A DNA stretch of 37,354 bases from Pseudomonadota bacterium. GTDB lineage: Bacteria; Pseudomonadota; Alphaproteobacteria; Rhizobiales; Rhizobiaceae. Where the stretch lies: the NCBI GenBank assembly GCA_023435335.1, contig JAEYRU010000115.1, forward strand, positions 1 through 37,354, in the 5' to 3' direction. This document shows, in pieces, positions 31,924-37,354 of the stretch; the stretch's first letter is position 1, and each line of letters begins with the position of its first letter. Both the position numbers and the translations under genes were made by a program. The notes beneath the pieces are model-generated. The model was not told the origin of the DNA. It made no database searches and worked only from the letters and a program-made list of their open reading frames with translations.

Positions 31924-31939
31924 TTAACCCTATGTTTAA
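31924..31939. promoter_or_regulatory. Possible CtrA-like TTAA pair upstream of the GPR-like gene
   Basis: TTAA (31924-31927) and TTAA (31936-31939) are spaced by eight bases, one more than the CtrA consensus TTAA-N7-TTAA. It sits in the Hpt/GPR divergent gap (31819-32083). TTAA is rare in this GC-rich DNA, but the spacing is off, so the site is tentative. No other regulatory signal in the gap is convincing. Confidence 0.25.
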
Positions 31940-32083
31940 AGTTTTACACATGTCCGCGAATGCATGTTCCCTTTGCCCCCGCCTGCCACTACGATGCAGC
32001 CCGGTAGATAATGTCCGGTTTCTGCGCGCGGAATCGAGGACCCCCTTGGGGATTTCCGCGCCAAAGTACAGGGTTTGAGCGGC

Positions 32084-35000
32084 ATGGCGCGTAAAAGTTC
32101 GACGACCCAGATCAGCGACGATGTGGCGAAGGAGCTCGAAGAAGCTCTTGATATCGACCTGACCATGGAGGAACTCGAGCCGGAGGGTATCAGCGACCTC
32201 GATATCGCCGCCTCGATGGAGGACCTGGAGGCTCAGATCACCAAGGCAGCCGACGAACTGGTGAAAGAAGGGCGCGCCGCGGAAACGACCGCGGCCAAAC
32301 CTGTGGCGGCAGCGGCAACGAATGCGAGGAAGGCGCCCGCGAAGCAGCCGACCTCCACCGCAAAGCCCAAAGCCGGCGCCGCGCATGACGAATTGCGACC
32401 GGCCGAGCCGGAACCCTCGACCCGCCCGACCCCATTCGCGCCGGCCAACGACGACCGCCAGCGGGACTATCGTCTGGTCATGCAATCCATGTCGCGCAAG
32501 GTGCCTACGACGATCTACTGGGCGGTTGCGCTTCTTTCCGTGCTGTGGGTCGGCGGCGGCCTGCTTCTCGGCAACATGCTGTTTGCTCCTGCCATCTGGC
32601 AGATAGGTTCCGTCGGCGAGCTGCTCGCCGCGCCCTACGCGATCGGCCTTGCCACCGGCATCATCGTGCCTGTCATCCTCTTCTGGGGCTTCGCCGTGAT
32701 GATCCGCCGCGCGCAGGAGATGCGCATGGCCGCCCGCTCGATGGCCGAGGTGGCCATGCGGCTGGCCGAACCGGAGAACCTGGCGCAGGATCGCGTCATG
32801 ACGGTCGGCCAGGCCGTTCGCCGCGAGGTCCAGGCAATGGGCGAAGGGATCGAGCGGACGCTCGCGCGCGCCGTCGAACTCGAAACGCTTGTACACGCCG
32901 AGGTCAGCGAACTCGAGCGCGCCTATTCTGACAACGAGATTCGCATCCGCACGCTGGTCGACGGGCTCGGCGCCGAGCGCGACGCCGTCGTGAGCCATGC
33001 CGAAAGGGTCCGGGCCTCAATCGCGGGGGCGCACGAAACCCTCAAGGAAGAACTCGAATCAGCCGGCGACGGCCTTCGCGCGAACATCCTCAATGCTTCA
33101 AGCCAGTTGACCGCGACGGTCACCCAGTCGGGAGACGCGCTCGTCGACCGGATCAACCTGTCCAGCTCGTCGATCTACGATGCCATCGACCAGCGGCTCG
33201 ACCTCATTTCCGACCGCATCAGCACATCCGGCGAGGCCTTCGCGAGTCTGCTCGACACTCGCATTGTGACGCTGACGCGCAGCACCGACGAGGTCACGAG
33301 CACGCTGTCCAACATGCTGGACGAGCGCACCAGCGGCATGGTTTCCCTGCTGGGCGGCGCCACGCAGGCGTTGACCGAGCAGTTCGACACGCGACTCGGC
33401 GACATCGAACGCGTGCTCATGGAACGAGGGACGGCGCTGATCGGCGAGTTCGAGACGCGCGCCCAGGCGCTGGATTCTGGCGCCAAGCGCCTCAATTCCG
33501 CTCTCGAGGACCGCGCGCGCCAGATCAACGAAACCTTGGTAGAGCGCGCCCGTGAGATCGCCACAACCTTCAACGAGGCGCGCCACGACATCTCCTCGGT
33601 GATTGACGAGGGCAAGGCCAAGATCGGCTCCGACATGGCGGAACTGATCATGTCCACCTCGACCATGCTTGACGGCCGCGCGGAGGAGTTCACATCCCGT
33701 CTCGCGGCGAACCGCGACCAGATTGCCGAGGCGCTGCAAGCGGACCTCGAGAAGCTGTCCGAGGCGCGCTCGAGCATCGACACCGTTGTCCACAGCCATG
33801 TGGAGAAGCTGGCCGAAAGCCGCAGGCTGATGACGAGCGCATTCGAGGACGACCTGGAGAAGCTCACAGCCAGCCGCAGCGAACTCGATTCCGCGATTGC
33901 AAGCCATGTCGACCGTATTACCGAGCGGCAGGGCGAGGTTGCAGCCGCGCTCGCGCTCGACGTCGAACGCATCGAGGATGCGTTCCAGCGCCAGACCGGT
34001 GTTATCGAAGAGCGCACGCAGACGATGGAGCAGGCGCTGCGCGGCGGCATCGACAACATCCGCACGGCTCTCGAGGGCAGCGCCGTGGTCGTCGCCGGCG
34101 CGTTGCGCGAGAAGGTTGTCGAGGTCACCTCGTCGCTCAGCCTGGAGGCCGAAAGGGCCTTCGCAGACGCGGATCAGCGCATCGCAAGCCGGGCGGAATC
34201 GATTACCAATTCAATTTCCACCCATGCCGATGAGATCGCGCGCGTGTTCGAAGACAGCGGGCAGCGGATGGGTGAACGCGCTGCCGATATCGCGCGCGTG
34301 TTCGAGGACAGCGATCATCGGCTCGCGGCGCGAGCCTCCGAAATCGCGACCGTCTTCGAGCAGACCGATCAGCGGATCATCGCCCGCACGGCAGAGACAG
34401 CAGCCGAACTGGAAGCGCGCGCGCGCCAGATCGCAGAGGCGCTGGCCGATGCCGACGGCCAGCTGGCAGCCGGAACCGAGACCCTGCTCTCGCGCATTTC
34501 TGCGGGCCTGGGCGAGGCCGAGCAGCGGATCATTGTCCGCGCGGACCAGACGGCCGGAGAGTTGGAGGCACGCGCACGTCAGATCGCCGAAACGCTATCC
34601 GGCGCCGACAGCCAGCTGGCAGCCGGAACCGAGACCCTGCTCTCGCGCATATCGACGGGCCTGGGCGAGGCCGAGCAACGGCTGGCGCAAGGCGCCGACC
34701 GTGTCGGCGAGCACCTGCACGAACATGTCGTTCAGACCGAGGCGCGGCTCATGGCCCGCGCCAATACGATCGCTGGCACCTTCAGCTCCGCCACCGAGGA
34801 AATCGGCCGGCATACGGATGAGGCATCCAGGACCATCGCGGAGCGTACGCGCGAACTCAACGAGCTCCTCGCGTCGCGCTCGAGCGAGATCTCGCAGATA
34901 CTCGACGAGACCGCACGTCCTCTGGTGGAGCAGTTCGCCGCGAGCGGCGGCGAACTTCAGAAGACGCTCGAGAAGGCAACGCAGAGCGCCACGGAGCGTC

Positions 35001-36448
35001 TCCGCGCCGAGAGCGCGGCCATGGTCAAGGCACTCGCCACCCGTACTGCCGAAACCCTCACTGCGGTCGAGAGCGCCAAGTCGACCCTCGCCGACGGCGT
35101 ATCCGACCTCATCGACCGGTTGTCGGCTTCCAATTCGAAGCTTGGCGAACTGATCGACATGGCAACAGTGAATCTTTCCGGGCTCGACTCAAGGCTGGGC
35201 GAGACGACGGAGAGCTTCGCCTCCACCGCCGAGAAGGTGGCGCAGTCCTTCGCGACTTCGGCACGCCTCATCGACACCAATGCGGGCCGGCTGACCGAGC
35301 TGTCATCGACGACACTGAAGGATGTCGCGGCGATCGCCAGCCGCTTCGACGAGCACAGCAAGCTGCTGTCGTCAGCGTCCGACCTGCTCGGATCGGCTCA
35401 GGGCAATCTCGCCTCCACGCTCGACGAGCGCCAGCACGCGCTGGAGGAACTCGCTGTCGGCCTGGTCAAGAAGTCGGAGGACATCGAGAAGATCATGCGG
35501 TCCTTCGAGGGCCTGGTCGAGAACACGATCGAGAAGGCAGAAGGCCGGACGAAGGCCTCGTCCGATCAGATCCGCATGGCGATTTCCGAGGTCTTCGAGA
35601 CGGCCACCCGCCGTTTCTCCGACGCCACCGACGAGCTTCGCCGCACCGCCGACGTCATCCGCACCGAGTTGGAAGACACGCGCGCGGAGATCAAGAAGGG
35701 CGTCTTCGAGCTTCCCGAAGAGACGCGCGAATCGACTTCGGCCATGCGGCGCGCGGTCACCGAGCAGATCAATGCGCTCAAGGAGCTGTCCGACATCGTC
35801 GCCAAGTCCGGCCGCATGCTGGACGTTTCGGAAGGCCGTCAGGCTGCAGCGCCCCGCACCCCTGCGCGCCAGCCCGAGGCGCCGCGCCGCCCTGCCCCGC
35901 AGCCGCCGCGCGCCGCGGTCCCAGAGCCGACCTTCCGTCCCGCCGAGCCGGTGGCACGCGTGTCTGAGCCCCCGAGATCGCGCGAGCCTGCCACGCAGCC
36001 GCAGTCCGGCGGCTGGGTCCGCGACCTGCTTCGCGGCGCATCGCGCGAAGAGGGCGACGTTACGGAAGCCGCCCGGCCGGCTACGCAGAACCGGTCGCCG
36101 CTGCATGTCGTTGAATCGCTCAACTCGCTGTCGGTCGACATCGCCCGCGCCATCGACCACGATGCCGCGATCGAGCTGTGGGACCGGTATCGCCGGGGTG
36201 AGCGCAACGTCTTCACGCGCCGGCTGTACACTCTCAAGGGCCAGCAGACGTTCGACGACATCCGCCGCAAGTACCAGTCGGACGCCGATTTCCGCTCAGC
36301 CGTCGACCGCTATTGCCAGGATTTCGAGCGCCTGCTCGACGATGTCGCGCGCAACGACCGCGACAGCATGATGACCCAGACCTACCTCTCATCGGATACC
36401 GGCAAGGTCTACACCATGCTGGCGCACGCCAGCGGCCGGTTGAGATAG
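32084..36448 (+). CDS. Giant coiled-coil membrane protein, GPR/RgsE-like polar growth protein
   Basis: This 1454-residue protein has a cytoplasmic N-terminal region rich in acidic and Ala/Pro residues (1-140). Two membrane helices follow, near 144-166 (IYWAVALLSVLWVGGGLLL) and 186-208 (AIGLATGIIVPVILFWGF). A very long apolipoprotein-like helical region (about 215-1230) is made of repeats, followed by a Pro/Arg-rich linker (about 1245-1310) and a conserved C-terminal domain ending TYLSSDTGKVYTMLAHASG. The layout resembles Growth Pole Ring protein of Agrobacterium tumefaciens and RgsE of Sinorhizobium meliloti, which form a ring at the growing pole. Those are longer (GPR about 2100 residues). 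The start is ATG at 32084; a TTG at 32075 would add three residues. It is probably monocistronic, followed by a weak hairpin. Confidence 0.72.
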   Translation: MARKSSTTQISDDVAKELEEALDIDLTMEELEPEGISDLDIAASMEDLEAQITKAADELVKEGRAAETTAAKPVAAAATNARKAPAKQPTSTAKPKAGAAHDELRPAEPEPSTRPTPFAPANDDRQRDYRLVMQSMSRKVPTTIYWAVALLSVLWVGGGLLLGNMLFAPAIWQIGSVGELLAAPYAIGLATGIIVPVILFWGFAVMIRRAQEMRMAARSMAEVAMRLAEPENLAQDRVMTVGQAVRREVQAMGEGIERTLARAVELETLVHAEVSELERAYSDNEIRIRTLVDGLGAERDAVVSHAERVRASIAGAHETLKEELESAGDGLRANILNASSQLTATVTQSGDALVDRINLSSSSIYDAIDQRLDLISDRISTSGEAFASLLDTRIVTLTRSTDEVTSTLSNMLDERTSGMVSLLGGATQALTEQFDTRLGDIERVLMERGTALIGEFETRAQALDSGAKRLNSALEDRARQINETLVERAREIATTFNEARHDISSVIDEGKAKIGSDMAELIMSTSTMLDGRAEEFTSRLAANRDQIAEALQADLEKLSEARSSIDTVVHSHVEKLAESRRLMTSAFEDDLEKLTASRSELDSAIASHVDRITERQGEVAAALALDVERIEDAFQRQTGVIEERTQTMEQALRGGIDNIRTALEGSAVVVAGALREKVVEVTSSLSLEAERAFADADQRIASRAESITNSISTHADEIARVFEDSGQRMGERAADIARVFEDSDHRLAARASEIATVFEQTDQRIIARTAETAAELEARARQIAEALADADGQLAAGTETLLSRISAGLGEAEQRIIVRADQTAGELEARARQIAETLSGADSQLAAGTETLLSRISTGLGEAEQRLAQGADRVGEHLHEHVVQTEARLMARANTIAGTFSSATEEIGRHTDEASRTIAERTRELNELLASRSSEISQILDETARPLVEQFAASGGELQKTLEKATQSATERLRAESAAMVKALATRTAETLTAVESAKSTLADGVSDLIDRLSASNSKLGELIDMATVNLSGLDSRLGETTESFASTAEKVAQSFATSARLIDTNAGRLTELSSTTLKDVAAIASRFDEHSKLLSSASDLLGSAQGNLASTLDERQHALEELAVGLVKKSEDIEKIMRSFEGLVENTIEKAEGRTKASSDQIRMAISEVFETATRRFSDATDELRRTADVIRTELEDTRAEIKKGVFELPEETRESTSAMRRAVTEQINALKELSDIVAKSGRMLDVSEGRQAAAPRTPARQPEAPRRPAPQPPRAAVPEPTFRPAEPVARVSEPPRSREPATQPQSGGWVRDLLRGASREEGDVTEAARPATQNRSPLHVVESLNSLSVDIARAIDHDAAIELWDRYRRGERNVFTRRLYTLKGQQTFDDIRRKYQSDADFRSAVDRYCQDFERLLDDVARNDRDSMMTQTYLSSDTGKVYTMLAHASGRLR
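33731..33946 (+). repeat. 36-residue tandem repeat in the GPR-like gene
   Basis: Two full 108-base copies (33731-33838 and 33839-33946) encode units opening ALQADLEKL and AFEDDLEKL and sharing SHVEKL/SHVDRI. A third begins at 33947 (ALALDVERI) and then diverges. The period fits a coiled-coil built of duplicated helical units. Confidence 0.7.
34235..34396 (+). repeat. 18-residue tandem repeat in the GPR-like gene
   Basis: Three 54-base units begin at 34235, 34289 and 34343 and encode IARVFEDSGQRMGERAAD, IARVFEDSDHRLAARASE and IATVFEQTDQRIIARTAE. An 18-residue period (close to five helical turns) is what an amphipathic helical rod would use. They lie near residues 718-771. Confidence 0.8.
34458..34650 (+). 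repeat. Near-identical 51-residue repeat in the GPR-like gene
   Basis: A 40-base stretch (34458-34497) recurs identically at 34611-34650, exactly 153 bases later. It encodes QLAAGTETLLSRIS. The flanks ELEARARQIAE and GLGEAEQR are also duplicated with few changes. Identity at silent positions suggests a recent duplication or ongoing gene conversion, unlike the older 18- and 36-residue repeats. Confidence 0.85.
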
Positions 36449-36454
36449 GAACGG

Positions 36455-36480
36455 AATCGGCGACGGAAACGCCGCCGATT
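36455..36480. terminator. Weak hairpin after the GPR-like gene
   Basis: AATCGGCG (36455-36462) and CGCCGATT (36473-36480) form an 8-bp stem with a 10-base loop just past the stop codon at 36448. No T-run follows. It may be a weak terminator before the fumarase gene. The remaining bases up to 36684 show no gene. Confidence 0.4.
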
Positions 36481-36684
36481 GTCCTGTTGGCGTTTGCGCC
36501 CAGAGCCGCCAGGCCGCCACTTGCGACCGGCCACAGCGGTCTCGGTTCCGGTCGAGCCAGGCGTCGAACCGGTGCGTTACCCCCGCAGAAGGCTCTCTCC
36601 ACAACGGCGGTCCGCGCCAATCCGCCGCCATTGGACTTCCGCGCTGCGGGCGCTATGAGTGCCCGACGCCGCAGGAACCCGAGC

Positions 36685-37354
36685 ATGACCGAGCCGCTTC
36701 TCACCGATCTCTTTCCGCTTGCCGCCGACGCCACGCCCTACCGGAAACTCACCTCCGACTTCGTCTCGGTCGACAGCTTTCGCGGACAGGAAGTGCTGAC
36801 CGTCGAGGAAGAAGCGCTTCGCCTTCTCTCCGAGACCGCCTTCGCCGATATCAACCACCTTCTGCGGCCGGGCCATCTCAAACAACTGGCCTTGATCCTG
36901 GAAGACCCGGAGGCGACTGACAATGACCGCTTCGTCGCCTACGACCTGCTGAAAAACGCCAACATCGCGGCCGGCGGAGTGTTGCCGATGTGCCAGGACA
37001 CGGGCACGGCGATCATTATGGGCAAGAAGGGCCGGCGGGTCTGGACCGAAGGCCGCGACGCGGCCGCCCTCGGCCAGGGCGTGCTCGACGCCTACAACCG
37101 GAAGAACCTGCGCTACTCGCAGCTCGCGCCGCTCTCCATGTTCGAGGAGAAGAACACGAAGAACAACCTGCCGGCACAGATCGAGATCTACGAGGAGGGC
37201 GAGGACGCCTACAAGTTCCTCTTCGTGGCCAAGGGCGGCGGCTCGGCCAACAAGACCTTCCTCTACCAGGGGACGCCTTCGCTGCTGACGCGCGACCGCA
37301 TGTTGGACTTCCTCAAGGAGAAGATCCTTACGCTCGGCACCGCCGCATGCCCGC
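36685..37354 (+). CDS. Class I fumarate hydratase, 5' part only
   Basis: The gene runs off the end of the window; 223 residues are visible. It is an iron-sulfur fumarase of the E. coli FumA/FumB type, which hydrates fumarate to L-malate in the citric acid cycle. C103 in VLPMCQDTGTA and C222 in LGTAACP match the cluster ligands Cys105 and Cys224 of E. coli FumA; the third lies outside the window. FLFVAKGGGSANKTFLYQ is a family hallmark. The ATG at 36685 has AGGAA seven bases upstream. An in-frame ATG at 36655 would add ten residues rich in Arg and is less likely. The usual length is about 540 residues. Confidence 0.93.
   Translation, partial: MTEPLLTDLFPLAADATPYRKLTSDFVSVDSFRGQEVLTVEEEALRLLSETAFADINHLLRPGHLKQLALILEDPEATDNDRFVAYDLLKNANIAAGGVLPMCQDTGTAIIMGKKGRRVWTEGRDAAALGQGVLDAYNRKNLRYSQLAPLSMFEEKNTKNNLPAQIEIYEEGEDAYKFLFVAKGGGSANKTFLYQGTPSLLTRDRMLDFLKEKILTLGTAACP

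Noticed and set aside
33098..34128. Long leftward open frames opposite the GPR-like gene
   Set aside because: They are mirror frames of a repetitive GC-rich coding region, with no family match or ribosome site. The rightward frame is continuous over 4.3 kb.
36234..36923. Leftward open frames over the end of the GPR-like gene and the start of the fumarase gene
   Set aside because: Both real genes are on the rightward strand with good motifs; these frames look like shadows.
1..37354. Search for CRISPR arrays, tRNA or rRNA genes, transposases, integrases, toxin-antitoxin or restriction genes
   Set aside because: None seen by reading. All long open frames are accounted for by core or conserved hypothetical genes.

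Overview
The window looks like a chromosomal segment of an alphaproteobacterium of the order Hyphomicrobiales, closest in style to Mesorhizobium and other Phyllobacteriaceae. Base composition is GC-rich throughout. The gene content fits this: a CckA-type cell-cycle hybrid kinase, DUF3126 beside cysE, a DksA with a degenerate zinc finger, a two-domain cold-shock protein beside DUF192, and a giant coiled-coil protein resembling the polar-growth protein GPR/RgsE of Rhizobiales. This assignment rests on recalled families, not a search. I see no rRNA, tRNA, CRISPR array, insertion sequence, integrase or phage gene. Composition and codon use look uniform, so this reads as core chromosome rather than an island.

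Layout. Positions 1-9450 hold mostly housekeeping genes: gamma-carbonic anhydrase, a membrane-anchored unknown, DUF3126 with cysE, a crotonase-fold protein with a YcaQ-like DNA glycosylase, then a leftward group (cold-shock protein, DUF192, two alpha/beta hydrolases), glyoxalase I, a GFA-family protein and two small unknowns. Positions 9451-15400 are the leftward urea ABC transporter operon urtABCDE. Upstream of urtA is a near-perfect sigma-54 promoter and three GC-N11-GC dyads with the geometry of NtrC sites, which together suggest nitrogen-limitation control. Positions 15403-19456 hold cckA, a FliO/MopB-like membrane protein and dksA.

Positions 19759-22875 run rightward: a SixA-type phosphatase, the YcjX P-loop protein and its partner YcjF (TIGR01620). 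A secreted unknown, a KefB/KefC-like cation/proton antiporter and two tandem universal stress proteins follow. The first stress-protein gene has an FNR/FixK-like box upstream. Leftward from 30290 is the folate cluster folP-folB-folK, followed by a threonine/serine dehydratase. Then come a secreted DUF922 protein with a HEESH motif, an adrenodoxin-type ferredoxin, an Hpt protein, the 1454-residue GPR/RgsE-like protein, and the start of a class I fumarase that runs off the window.

How the genes fit together. The best supported unit is the urea uptake system with its nitrogen-type promoter. The antiporter and stress proteins may form a stress or low-oxygen module. CckA, the Hpt protein and the GPR-like protein all relate to cell cycle or polar growth but are separate transcription units. 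I found no convincing new defence or biosynthetic system. The most unusual items are the repeat-built GPR-like protein, the urt control region, the matched degeneration pattern of the two stress proteins, and the crotonase homologue lacking both catalytic glutamates.
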